From Plastoroseomonas hellenica (GTDB lineage: Bacteria; Pseudomonadota; Alphaproteobacteria; Acetobacterales; Acetobacteraceae): a stretch of 64,000 bases of DNA. This document shows positions 11,010 to 18,642 of the stretch, piece by piece (the first letter of the stretch is position 1; each line of letters opens with the position of its first letter). A model generated the notes under the pieces. That model searched no databases and was not told the origin of the DNA. It worked only from the letters and a program-made list of their open reading frames with translations. A program made the translations under genes and the position numbers. The DNA is taken from positions 124,001 through 188,000 of the forward strand of contig NZ_JAAGBB010000004.1 of the NCBI RefSeq assembly GCF_018129085.1, read 5' to 3'.

Positions 11010-11036
11010 GCAGCACTCAAAGAGTGCGAGTGCTAA
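11010..11036 (-). promoter_or_regulatory. CIRCE operator 2 (HrcA site) of groESL
   Basis: GCAGCACTC-N9-GAGTGCTAA with 9-nt spacing. The right half is a perfect consensus; the left half lacks the leading TT. The spacer itself contains another GAGTGC, so GCACTC-AAA-GAGTGC forms an extra short palindrome (11013-11027). It sits directly upstream of the -35 box. Confidence 0.8.
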
Positions 11037-11150
11037 TGTATTGATTTAAGCGGATTTTTTACTTGGAGTCGGCCGTCATCGCCATGTCATGCTGCGGCTG
11101 TGTCACGGCCCTGATGGGCAGGGCCGACCTAAGGCCGCGAGGTCCCTTTG

Positions 11151-11423
11151 GTGCTGAAAGCGCTTGACCCCCTGATCCGTGTTCCCGACTGGCGGCTGAC
11201 CACGGCCGAGATCCTCTATCACATGCCCGACCACCCGGCCGTGCTGCAGAGCTTCGTCTGGCAGAAGCTTGATCGGGCACCGGAATTCCCCGAGCTCCAG
11301 CGCTTCCTCGAATTCTGGCGGCGCGAGATCGAGGGGCCGCTGCATTCGGTGCGCGTCGCCTCCACCGCCCTGCTGCGCCCGGCGGAACTCCGCTATGCCG
11401 ACGGCGAACTGAGGTTGCATTAG
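11151..11423 (+). CDS. usg: Usg family protein
   Basis: A 90-residue protein recognised by the conserved core LTTAEILYHMPDHPAVLQSF, then PELQRFLEFW and REIEGPLHSVRVA. This is the Usg family, known almost only from alphaproteobacteria and often near trp genes; its biochemical role is unknown. The GTG at 11151, with GCGAGG upstream, is favoured; a TTG at 11148 is the alternative. It is divergent from groESL, so the CIRCE-bearing region could influence it too. Confidence 0.85.
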   Translation: MLKALDPLIRVPDWRLTTAEILYHMPDHPAVLQSFVWQKLDRAPEFPELQRFLEFWRREIEGPLHSVRVASTALLRPAELRYADGELRLH

Positions 11424-11428
11424 TCCGA

Positions 11429-11580
11429 CCTCAATCGCCGGCGCACGCATCCGCGTGCTTGGCTTTCGCGCTGTCAGGGCGCGCTGGCGACATCGGTTGG
11501 TCGCGCGCGGGGCCGCATTCGCGGCCCCGGAGCATCGGCTTCGCCTCGCTCCGCAGGAACCAGGGGCGGCCTGCGGCCGT
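11429..11580. repeat. Structured intergenic repeat, copy B
   Basis: About 152 bp alignable to 8596-8755 through most of its length. Hairpins are GCACGC-ATCC-GCGTGC (11443-11458), GGGGCCGC-ATTC-GCGGCCCC (11509-11528) and CGGCC-TGC-GGCCG (11567-11579). Loops ATCC, ATTC and TGC are the same as in copy A while stems differ, so pairing is conserved rather than sequence. It lies between usg and the convergent tctA. Confidence 0.75.
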
Positions 11581-11601
11581 GGGGGCTTCCCCGCAGCTTG
11601 T

Positions 11602-13089
11602 TCACGCCGGCTGCGGCTGGCGTTTTCTGAAGAGCAAGGCCAACGGCCAGAGCAGGGCGGCGCCGGTCATGAAGGCCAGAACCGCGGAGACCGGCCTTTC
11701 GAAGAAGGGCAGCACGCTGCTGTCCGACTTGATCAGCGAGGTGATGAAGTTCGTCTCCACCATCGACCCCATGACGATGCCGAGCACCATCGCCGCCACC
11801 GGATAGCCGTTCCGTTCCATCACGAAGCCGAGGCAGCCGAACAGCGCCACCAGCAGCACAGAGAACAGGTTGTTCCCGGTCGCGAAGGCGCCCACCGCGC
11901 AGAGCAGCACGATCACCGGCATCACGCTGGACCGTGGCGCCTTCAGCACGTGGCTCGCCGCGCGGATCATCAGGATGCCGAGCGGGATCATGATGATGTT
12001 GGCGATGATGAAGATCAGGTACAGCGCGTACATGCTCGACGCACGTTCGGTGAACAGCGTCGGGCCTGGGTTCAGCCCCTTCATGTAGAGCACGCCGATT
12101 GCGATCGCGGTGATGGTGTCGCCGGGGATGCCGAACAGCAGCGACGGCACCCAGCCGGAGGCGAGCGAGGCGTTGTTGGATGCACCCGCCTCCACCAGCC
12201 CTTCCGGATGGCCGGTGCCGAATTTCTCCGGCTCCTTGGAGAAGCGCTTCGACATCGCGTAGCTGACCCAGGCCGCCATGTCGGCGCCGGCACCCGGCAG
12301 CACGCCGATGATGATGCCGACGATGTTCCCCCGCCACATCGGCCACTGGTACTTCTTCGTCAGCTTCCACTGCCCCGCGAGGATGCTGCCGAAGCGCCGC
12401 TTCGGCAGCGGCGGCGGCTCCGCGGTCAGCATGGCGCGCATCACCTCGCTCACCGCGAAGACGCCGACCAGCGCCGGGATAGGCTCGATGCCGCCGAGCA
12501 GGTCGGTGATACCGAAGGTGAAGCGCGGCGTGCCGGCCGGATTTTCCATGCCGATGCAGGAGACCAGCAGCCCGATGAACATCGCCGCGATCGCCTTGAT
12601 CGGGGAGGAGCGCGCGACCAGCGTCGCGCACATCAACCCGAGGAAGGCGAGCCAGAAATACTCGAAGGTCGAGAAGCTCAGCGCCATCTCCGCCAGCGCC
12701 GGCGCCATCAGCACCAGCGAGAGCGTGCCGACGATGCCGCCGATCGCGCTGAACCAGAGACCCGCGCCGAGCGCCAGCTCCGCCTGGCCCTTGCGCGTCA
12801 TCGCATAGGCCTCATCGGTATAGGCGGCCGAGGCCGGCGTGCCGGGGATGCGCAGCAGGCAGCCGGGGATGTCGCCCGAGAAGATCGCCATCGCCGAGGC
12901 CGCTATGATCGTGGCGATGGCCGCAATCGGCGAGAGATAGAAGGTGATCGGCACCAGCAGCGCCGTCGCCATGGTCGCCGAAAGCCCGGGGAGCGAACCC
13001 ACCACCAGTCCGTAGACCGAGGCCGCGAGGATCGCGATGATCACATCCGTCTGGGCGACCAGCCGGAAGGCTTCGAGGAGGTCCGCCAT
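11602..13089 (-). CDS. tctA: Tripartite tricarboxylate transporter permease, large subunit (TctA)
   Basis: A 495-residue polytopic membrane protein with the TctA signature GLVVGSLPGLSATMATALL near residue 25 and a second glycine-rich motif (GVLPGAGADMAAWVSY, about 260). About a dozen hydrophobic segments are visible. With TctB and a periplasmic TctC it takes up carboxylates using an ion gradient. Its ATG (13087-13089) shares one base with the tctB stop (TGATG), so translation is coupled. The substrate cannot be deduced. A tctC-type gene lies about 4.5 kb away at 17542, not adjacent. Confidence 0.92.
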   Translation of the reverse strand: MADLLEAFRLVAQTDVIIAILAASVYGLVVGSLPGLSATMATALLVPITFYLSPIAAIATIIAASAMAIFSGDIPGCLLRIPGTPASAAYTDEAYAMTRKGQAELALGAGLWFSAIGGIVGTLSLVLMAPALAEMALSFSTFEYFWLAFLGLMCATLVARSSPIKAIAAMFIGLLVSCIGMENPAGTPRFTFGITDLLGGIEPIPALVGVFAVSEVMRAMLTAEPPPLPKRRFGSILAGQWKLTKKYQWPMWRGNIVGIIIGVLPGAGADMAAWVSYAMSKRFSKEPEKFGTGHPEGLVEAGASNNASLASGWVPSLLFGIPGDTITAIAIGVLYMKGLNPGPTLFTERASSMYALYLIFIIANIIMIPLGILMIRAASHVLKAPRSSVMPVIVLLCAVGAFATGNNLFSVLLVALFGCLGFVMERNGYPVAAMVLGIVMGSMVETNFITSLIKSDSSVLPFFERPVSAVLAFMTGAALLWPLALLFRKRQPQPA

Positions 13090-13553
13090 CACCAGGGTGC
13101 CGCCATCAAGCCATCGGGCAGCGGCACCCGCAGCAGCTTCACGAAGACCACATGGACAAAGAGCGGCGCCAGCACTGCCAGTGGCAGCGCCAGCCGCAGC
13201 CGGGCGCCGAGCGCCAGCGACGTGACGCCGACGACCGCGGCCGCGGTGATCAGGAAGCCGAGCCTGTCGACCGTCAGCACGTAGAACAGCAGCAGCGCCG
13301 GCGGCAGCAAGGCACGCAGCCCATGAAACCAGGGCCGCGGCGTCTCCTCCGGGTCCTCCGGCACTTCCAGCGAACTGCCGACGCCAAGCGCGATCAGCAC
13401 CCCGCAGAGCAGCATCCCGCCGCCGATGATCATCGGGAACACGCTCGGGCCGACATCCTGGCCCGGCACCCCCGGCAGCCGGGACCCTGCCCAGGCCGCA
13501 GCAACCCCGACCGTCGCGATCACCGCGCCGGTCACCCGGTCGGACAATTGCAT
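13089..13553 (-). CDS. tctB: Tripartite tricarboxylate transporter small membrane subunit (TctB)
   Basis: A 154-residue protein with four hydrophobic stretches, in the usual position before TctA and of typical TctB size. The N-terminus MQLSDRVTGAVIATVGVAAA runs into the DVGPSVFPMIIGGGMLLCGV motif, typical of TctB (GP..FP...). The ATG at 13551-13553 follows a 75-bp gap after the SDR gene, so SDR-tctB-tctA may be one transcript. Confidence 0.85.
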   Translation of the reverse strand: MQLSDRVTGAVIATVGVAAAWAGSRLPGVPGQDVGPSVFPMIIGGGMLLCGVLIALGVGSSLEVPEDPEETPRPWFHGLRALLPPALLLFYVLTVDRLGFLITAAAVVGVTSLALGARLRLALPLAVLAPLFVHVVFVKLLRVPLPDGLMAAPW

Positions 13554-13627
13554 GTCCGCTTTCCCCCTCGCCTCGTTCTTGTCGAGGGATTCTAAAGGCG
13601 CGCCGAGCGCGCGGTCCAGCGCGGCGG

Positions 13628-14395
13628 TCAGAGGACGGCCGTCATCCCGCCATCCACGTAGAGGAGGTGGCCATTGACGAAATCCGAGGCCGGCGAGGCC
13701 AGGAACACCGCCGCCCCCACCAACTCCTCCACCTTGCCCCAGCGGCCGGCAGGCGTGCGCTTGCAGAGCCAGTCGGTGAAAGCAGCATCCTGTACCAACG
13801 GCTCCGTCAGCTCCGTCTCGAAATAGCCGGGCGCCAGGCCATTCACCTGGATGCCGTGCTTCGCCCATTCGGCACAGAGCGTCCGCGTCATCATCCGGAG
13901 CGCGCCCTTGCTGGTGGCGTAGGGCGCGATGGTCGGGCGCGCCAGCTCGCTGTTCACGGAGCAGACATTGATGATCTTGCCGGCGCCGCGCGGGATCATC
14001 CGCCGCGCCACCGCCTGGGTGGTGAAGAAGACCGCATCGACATTGGTCCCCAGCACCTCCCGCCACACCTCCGGCGTGACCTCGATCGAGGGCATGCGGC
14101 GCATGATGCCGGCATTGTTGACGAGGATCGCGATCGGCCCCAGCCGCGCCTCGATCTCGCTGATCGCCGCCTCGGTCGCCGCGGGGTCGGCGACATCAAA
14201 AGCCGCCTGCTCCACCGCGACGCCACGCTCCGCGAGCCGCGCCACGGCGGCCGCCAGCTTCTCCGGGTTCCGCCCGTTCAGCACCACCCGCGCGCCGGCC
14301 TCCGCCAGGCCCTGGGCCAAGCCGAAGCCGATGCCTTGGCTCGACCCGGTCACAACAGCCAGACGCCCCGTCAGATCGAACAGCTTGCTTGCCAT
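13628..14395 (-). CDS. SDR family oxidoreductase (gluconate 5-dehydrogenase-like)
   Basis: A 255-residue short-chain dehydrogenase. It has the cofactor motif TGSSQGIGFGLAQ (about 16-28), NNAG, catalytic Ser in INVCSVNSELAR, YATSK (YxxxK) near 157, and the C-terminal YVDGGMTA. The overall pattern resembles IdnO/gluconate 5-dehydrogenases. The start at 14393-14395 (MASKLFDLTGR) replaces a longer ORF with 51 non-conserved residues. It is upstream of tctB-tctA on the same strand, suggesting oxidation of the transported carboxylate or a sugar acid. Substrate is inferred only. Confidence 0.85.
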   Translation of the reverse strand: MASKLFDLTGRLAVVTGSSQGIGFGLAQGLAEAGARVVLNGRNPEKLAAAVARLAERGVAVEQAAFDVADPAATEAAISEIEARLGPIAILVNNAGIMRRMPSIEVTPEVWREVLGTNVDAVFFTTQAVARRMIPRGAGKIINVCSVNSELARPTIAPYATSKGALRMMTRTLCAEWAKHGIQVNGLAPGYFETELTEPLVQDAAFTDWLCKRTPAGRWGKVEELVGAAVFLASPASDFVNGHLLYVDGGMTAVL

Positions 14396-14531
14396 CGGCT
14401 TCCTCTTTCCCGGCCTTCGGGAGCTTAGAGCCGTCCGGGTGGGGGTGACAGCAGCGGCGCCCTGTGCTGCCATTCCGCCTCGCGGAACTACGGCAGGGAA
14501 TGCCCGGCATGAGAATGGGAAACACGCGGCC

Positions 14532-15704
14532 ATGAGTATCAACGGCAAGGCCTATATCGTCGGCGCCTATGAGCACCCGACGCGCAAGGCCGAAACCCAG
14601 TCCGTCGCGCAGCTCCACGCGGAGGTGGCCTATGGCGCGCTCCAGGATGCCGGGCTGACCAAGGACGACATCGACGGCTATTTCTGCGCCGGCGACGCCC
14701 CCGGCCTCGGCCCGCTCAACATGGCCGATTACATGGGGCTGAACCGGCTCTCCCATATCGACAGCACCGATACCGGCGGATCCTCCTACCTGATCCATGT
14801 CGCGCATGCCGCGGAGGCGATCGCGCTCGGCAAGTGCAACATCGCGCTCATCACGCTCGCCGGCCGGCCGCGCTCGGAAGCGATGGCGACCGGCACCGCG
14901 CCCCGTTCCTGGGGCGTCAACGTGCCGGACGATCCCTTCGAGATTCCCTTCAACCGCACCGTCGCGACCGCCTATGCGATGTCCGCGATGCGCCACATGC
15001 ACGAATTCGGCACCACCAGCGAACAGCTCGCCTGGATCAAGGTCGCCGCCTCCCACCACGCGCAACACAATGAGCACGCGATGCTGCGCAAGGTCGTGAC
15101 GGTGGAAGACGTGGTGAACTCCCCGCTCGTCGCCGACCCGCTGCACCGCCTCGATTGCTGCGTCATCTCCGACGGCGGCGGCGCGCTGATCGTCGCGCGG
15201 CCGGAGATCGCGAAGTCGCTGAAGCGTCCGCTGGTCAAGATCAAGGGTTCCGGCGAAGCGGTGAAGCACCAGGCCGGCGGCACCATCGACGTCACCTTCT
15301 CGGGCGCCCGCTTCTCCGGCAAGCGGGCCTTCGACATGGCCGGCGTCACCCCCACCGACATCAAATACGCCAGCATCTACGACAGCTTTACCATCACCGT
15401 GCTGATCCAGCTCGAGGATCTCGGCTTCTGCGAGAAGGGCCAGGGCGGCAAGTTCGTCGCTGACGGCAACCTGATCTCGGGCATCGGCAAGCTGCCCTTC
15501 AACACCGATGGCGGCGGCCTCTGCTCCAACCACCCGGCCAATCGCGGCGGCATGACCAAGGTCATCGAAGCGGTGCGCCAGGCGCGCGGCGAAGCCCATC
15601 CCGCCGTGCAGGTGAAGAATGCCGACCTGGTGCTGGCGCATGGCACCGGCGGCCTCCTCAGCATCCGCCACGGCAGCGGCACCCTGATCCTGGAGCGGGA
15701 GTAA
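14532..15704 (+). CDS. Thiolase-like protein (SCP2/Ltp type) lacking the nucleophilic cysteine
   Basis: A 390-residue thiolase-fold protein. The N-terminal half has the usual HAEVAYGALQDAGLTKDDID; the site that normally reads xTCxTGSS reads STDTGGSS (about 81-88), so the acylated Cys is replaced by Asp. A His-containing NHPANRGG motif is kept in the C-terminal half. It is followed 5 bp later by a DUF35 Zn-ribbon/OB-fold partner. Cys-less thiolase-like proteins paired with DUF35 include Ltp2-ChsH2, a steroid side-chain aldolase, so a lyase rather than a thiolase is a reasonable alternative. It is divergent from the SDR-tctBA genes. Confidence 0.85.
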   Translation: MSINGKAYIVGAYEHPTRKAETQSVAQLHAEVAYGALQDAGLTKDDIDGYFCAGDAPGLGPLNMADYMGLNRLSHIDSTDTGGSSYLIHVAHAAEAIALGKCNIALITLAGRPRSEAMATGTAPRSWGVNVPDDPFEIPFNRTVATAYAMSAMRHMHEFGTTSEQLAWIKVAASHHAQHNEHAMLRKVVTVEDVVNSPLVADPLHRLDCCVISDGGGALIVARPEIAKSLKRPLVKIKGSGEAVKHQAGGTIDVTFSGARFSGKRAFDMAGVTPTDIKYASIYDSFTITVLIQLEDLGFCEKGQGGKFVADGNLISGIGKLPFNTDGGGLCSNHPANRGGMTKVIEAVRQARGEAHPAVQVKNADLVLAHGTGGLLSIRHGSGTLILERE

Positions 15705-15709
15705 GCATC

Positions 15710-16108
15710 ATGGCGACGATGGCAGCCAACCGGGCGATCCCGGCACCCGCGGTCGACCCCACCAACAAGCCCTTCTGGGACGCCGCCCGCGAAGGCCGCT
15801 TCCTGATCGGGCTCTGCAAGGACACTGGCAAGCACTTCTTCTACCCGCGCGGCGTCTCCCCCTTCACCCTCTCCAACAATGTGGCGCTGGTGGAAGCCAA
15901 GGGCACCGGCACGATCTACACCTACACGGTCGCCCGCACGAAGGAGCCGCACGCGGTCGCCTATGTCGAGCTCGACGAAGGCCCGCGCATCTTCACCAAC
16001 ATCGTCGACTGCGACCTCGACGCGCTGAAGATCGGCCAGAAGGTGAAGCTCGTCTGGAAACCGACCACCGAAGGCGCGCCGCCGGTCTACATGTTCACGC
16101 CGGCCTGA
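15710..16108 (+). CDS. DUF35 / OB-fold (ChsH2-like) partner protein
   Basis: A 132-residue protein with the PFWDAAREGRFLIGLCKDTGKHFFYPR start of the DUF35 rubredoxin-like ribbon, followed by an OB-fold (GTGTIYTYTVART, YVELDEGPRIFTNIV). The ribbon usually carries CxxC...CxxC; here only one cysteine remains (GLCKDTGKHFFYPR), so zinc binding looks lost. These proteins form complexes with the adjacent thiolase-like subunit. The 5-bp spacing supports a two-gene operon. Confidence 0.85.
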   Translation: MATMAANRAIPAPAVDPTNKPFWDAAREGRFLIGLCKDTGKHFFYPRGVSPFTLSNNVALVEAKGTGTIYTYTVARTKEPHAVAYVELDEGPRIFTNIVDCDLDALKIGQKVKLVWKPTTEGAPPVYMFTPA

Positions 16109-16120
16109 CGGCGCATTTCG

Positions 16121-16143
16121 GAAAAGGGGCGCCGCCCCTCTTC
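16121..16143 (+). terminator. Terminator after the thiolase-like/DUF35 pair
   Basis: GAAAAGGGGC-GCC-GCCCCTCTTCC: a short GC stem with a flanking A-run and CTT tract, 13 bp past the DUF35 stop. It may also end the convergent gene at 16160. Confidence 0.55.
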
Positions 16144-16159
16144 CATCTGCGGGTCCGTG

Positions 16160-16771
16160 TCAGGTGCGGATCCAGGTCTCCGAAAAGGCCAGCATCGCCG
16201 TCGAGATGCGTTGCCCCGCGACTTCACGCGGGATCGGTGCGCCCGGCCGCACCCGGCCATTCACGGTGACGGTCGCGGTGTCGCAGCCCACGAAGAGGCT
16301 CGGCATATGGTGCCGGCCGGTGGCCGACTGGGCCGGCGCCAACGCAAAGCAGAAGGGCTTGCTAAGCCCGGACCACTCCAGCACCACGGTCATGTCGCCG
16401 GCCCGCACCGTCTCGCCGTAGCGCGTGATGGCGTCGCCATCAGCGGCGACGCTGTCGAGCCTGCGGAACTGCAGCCCCTGCAACCCCGGCAGACCGCGCC
16501 AAGCCCCGAAATGCGCCACGTAATTCGAAACCAGCCAGCGGGCGAGCGGCTCATTGTCAGTCAGGCAGAGATTCGCTTGCTCGGCCGGTGGTGCGGCGGC
16601 CTGCGGCGACTGCATCAGCACCAGCGCGTGGCCACGCCCGTGCGGCGACAGCATCACACGGAAGAACGACGCGAGGGTGGTGAAGGGGCCGGTCGGATCC
16701 TCCTTCAGGGAAATGCCGGGATTCTCGCCCGACCATTCGACTGTGCCCGGAAAGACCAGTGTCTCGGCCAT
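16160..16771 (-). CDS. Hypothetical protein, family not recognised
   Basis: A 203-residue soluble-looking protein with no signal peptide or membrane segment. It starts MAETLVFPGTVEWSGENPGI and contains a serine/threonine- and aromatic-rich beta-type sequence (FFRVMLSPHGRGHALVLMQS, TVVLEWSGLSKPFCFALAP). No catalytic motif is recognised. The ATG at 16769-16771 is chosen; an in-frame ORF extends farther upstream but overlaps the V4R gene on the same strand. Codon use looks native. Its position 68 bp downstream of the V4R gene suggests a shared operon. Confidence 0.6.
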   Translation of the reverse strand: MAETLVFPGTVEWSGENPGISLKEDPTGPFTTLASFFRVMLSPHGRGHALVLMQSPQAAAPPAEQANLCLTDNEPLARWLVSNYVAHFGAWRGLPGLQGLQFRRLDSVAADGDAITRYGETVRAGDMTVVLEWSGLSKPFCFALAPAQSATGRHHMPSLFVGCDTATVTVNGRVRPGAPIPREVAGQRISTAMLAFSETWIRT

Positions 16772-16839
16772 CGATGCGTTCCCCTCCCGCGCTGCTGTGT
16801 CCGCGAGCTTGCTCCCCGTATCCGGCGGGATCAATGACG

Positions 16840-17373
16840 TCAGCCCGCCGCCTCGCACCGCAGCTCGAAACGGCATTCGGCATGGCCATCGGCGGCGCAG
16901 GCCACCTCGCGGCAGACCGGCTCGCCGGGGTGGCCGGCCTGCTCCAGCACGAAACGCATGCCACCGGCAAAGCTGCCCTCGAACATGGAGCAGACGGGGC
17001 GCCCGGTCCCCGGACCATAGCCGAGCGCGAAGGCGGAGTTGCGGATGGTGATGACGGCGGTTCCTGCCACGGCATCGAGGGCGGTGATCTCCAGCAGGCC
17101 GTAGCCGCGCTGCGACAGGCGCTTCAGGTGATGCCGGAAGGTGTCGAGCGGCGTGAGGCCATGGGTCCTCGCCTCCTCCCGGCACCATTGCAGAGCGGAG
17201 AGATCGCTCGATCCGTAGAGGATGGTACGATAGGCCTCGACGCCGATGGCCGCCTCGATGCCCTTCTGCAGGTTCACCAGGAAATGCCGGGGAAGGTAGA
17301 TCATCGGCAGACCGTCCGTGCGCCAGATGCCGGTTTCCGGATCGACGTCGATCGGGACTTGGGGCTGAGCCAT
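16840..17373 (-). CDS. V4R-domain protein (4-vinyl reductase-like, DUF5943 type)
   Basis: A 177-residue protein. The C-terminal half reads GSFAGGMRFVLEQAGHPGEP, then VCREVACAADGHAECRFEL, the cysteine-containing signature of the V4R small-molecule-binding domain (CxAxGdxxCxF). V4R domains occur in activators of aromatic catabolism (DmpR/XylR type) and in bacteriochlorophyll enzymes; this one has no AAA or DNA-binding part, so it is probably a ligand sensor or carrier. The start is the ATG at 17371-17373 (MAQPQVPIDVD). Confidence 0.75.
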   Translation of the reverse strand: MAQPQVPIDVDPETGIWRTDGLPMIYLPRHFLVNLQKGIEAAIGVEAYRTILYGSSDLSALQWCREEARTHGLTPLDTFRHHLKRLSQRGYGLLEITALDAVAGTAVITIRNSAFALGYGPGTGRPVCSMFEGSFAGGMRFVLEQAGHPGEPVCREVACAADGHAECRFELRCEAAG

Positions 17374-17503
17374 GCACGTCTCCGGATATTGGCCGCGCCG
17401 GGCGTCAAGCCTCGGCCGGCGATCGAGGCAGGAGGCGATCGTGACCGTCAAGCGACCGACGCGCGCCATCAAGGCCATGGGGTCTGCGCCGGTGCGTGGC
17501 ATG

Positions 17504-17529
17504 GCCGGGAGGGGGCTGCCCCTCCCGGC
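17504..17529 (-). terminator. Terminator after tctC
   Basis: A perfect 11-bp stem GCCGGGAGGGG/CCCCTCCCGGC with a 4-nt loop (17515-17518), 13 bp past the tctC stop codon. The following minus-strand bases are not T-rich. Confidence 0.75.
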
Positions 17530-17541
17530 TGATCGCGAGCC

Positions 17542-18522
17542 TCAGCCGCGTGCGAGACCCGCGGCGCGCATGGCCTCGCCCATGGCGCGGTTGCCGCGGT
17601 CCATGAAGGCGGCGAATTGCTCGGCAGTGCCCCAGACGGTGCCGAAGCCGCGGGCGCTCATGAAGTCCTTGAACTCCTGCGCCTTGTAGATGCGGTCCAT
17701 GGCGGCTTCGAGCTGCTGGACGATGTCGCGCGGCAGGTTGAGGGGGGCGGCGATGCCGCGCCAGGCGCCGGTCGCGTAGTTGATGCCGAGCGTCTCGTTC
17801 AAGGTCGGCACATTGGGGAAGATCGGGTTGCGCTGCGGCGCCATGATCGCGAGGCTGCGGGCGCGCCCGGCATCGATCATCGCGCGGGCTTCCGGCACTG
17901 AGCAGGTGACGAGGTCGAGACCACCGGCAGCGAGATCCTGCATCGCCGGCGCAGCGCCGTTGGAGGGCACCCAGCGGACATGGTCGGCACGCAGCCCCAT
18001 GGCCTGCAGCCAGCCGACGAGCGCCAGGTGCCAGATGCCGCCCTGGCCGGTGCCGGAGGCCTTGAGACGGCCGGCGGGTGCGGCCTTGATCGCGTCGGCG
18101 AGCGCCTTGATGTCCTGATAGGGCGCGTTATGGGGGACCTGCACGCCGGGCGGATCCTCGTTCATCAGGGCGATCGGCGTGTAGCTGGTGTGATTGAGCG
18201 GCGTCAGGCCCTGCCAGTGCATCATCGTGATCTCCACGGTGATCATGCCGATGGTGTAGCCATCGGGCTGGGCCTGGGAGATCGCGGCATGGCCGACGAC
18301 GCCAGAGCCGCCGGTGCGGTTCACGACGTTCACGGGCTGGCCGATGTCGCGCTCCAGCAGGGTGCCGATGATACGCGCGGTGGCATCGGTGCCGCCGCCG
18401 GCGCCCCAGGGCACGATGAGCTGGATGGGCCGCGAGGGATAGCGCGCCTGCGCGAGCGCGGGGCGCGCGAGCAGCGCGGCCGCTCCGGCGGCGCCGAGCC
18501 CGCGACGGGTGATGCTGTGCAT
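17542..18522 (-). CDS. tctC: Bug-family TTT substrate-binding protein (TctC)
   Basis: A 326-residue periplasmic binding protein. It starts with a twin-arginine-like signal (MHSITRRGLGAAGAAALL, cleavage near ALAQA) and has the Bug signatures YPSRPIQLIVPWGAGGGTDA and VNRTGGSGVVGHAA. It delivers carboxylates to TctAB-type permeases. It stands alone here; the nearest permease pair is about 4.5 kb away at 11602-13553 on the same strand and may or may not be its partner. Confidence 0.92.
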   Translation of the reverse strand: MHSITRRGLGAAGAAALLARPALAQARYPSRPIQLIVPWGAGGGTDATARIIGTLLERDIGQPVNVVNRTGGSGVVGHAAISQAQPDGYTIGMITVEITMMHWQGLTPLNHTSYTPIALMNEDPPGVQVPHNAPYQDIKALADAIKAAPAGRLKASGTGQGGIWHLALVGWLQAMGLRADHVRWVPSNGAAPAMQDLAAGGLDLVTCSVPEARAMIDAGRARSLAIMAPQRNPIFPNVPTLNETLGINYATGAWRGIAAPLNLPRDIVQQLEAAMDRIYKAQEFKDFMSARGFGTVWGTAEQFAAFMDRGNRAMGEAMRAAGLARG

Positions 18523-18642
18523 GAGGAGGCTTCCTTCCCTGGCATCGGGTGCCCGAGGGCCCCGCTTCGTTTGCCGGGGAAGGCTATCTTGGCGGTGGAA
18601 CGCTCCGCAAGGAGCGGCAACGACGCCGTGTGGAAGCGGGTG

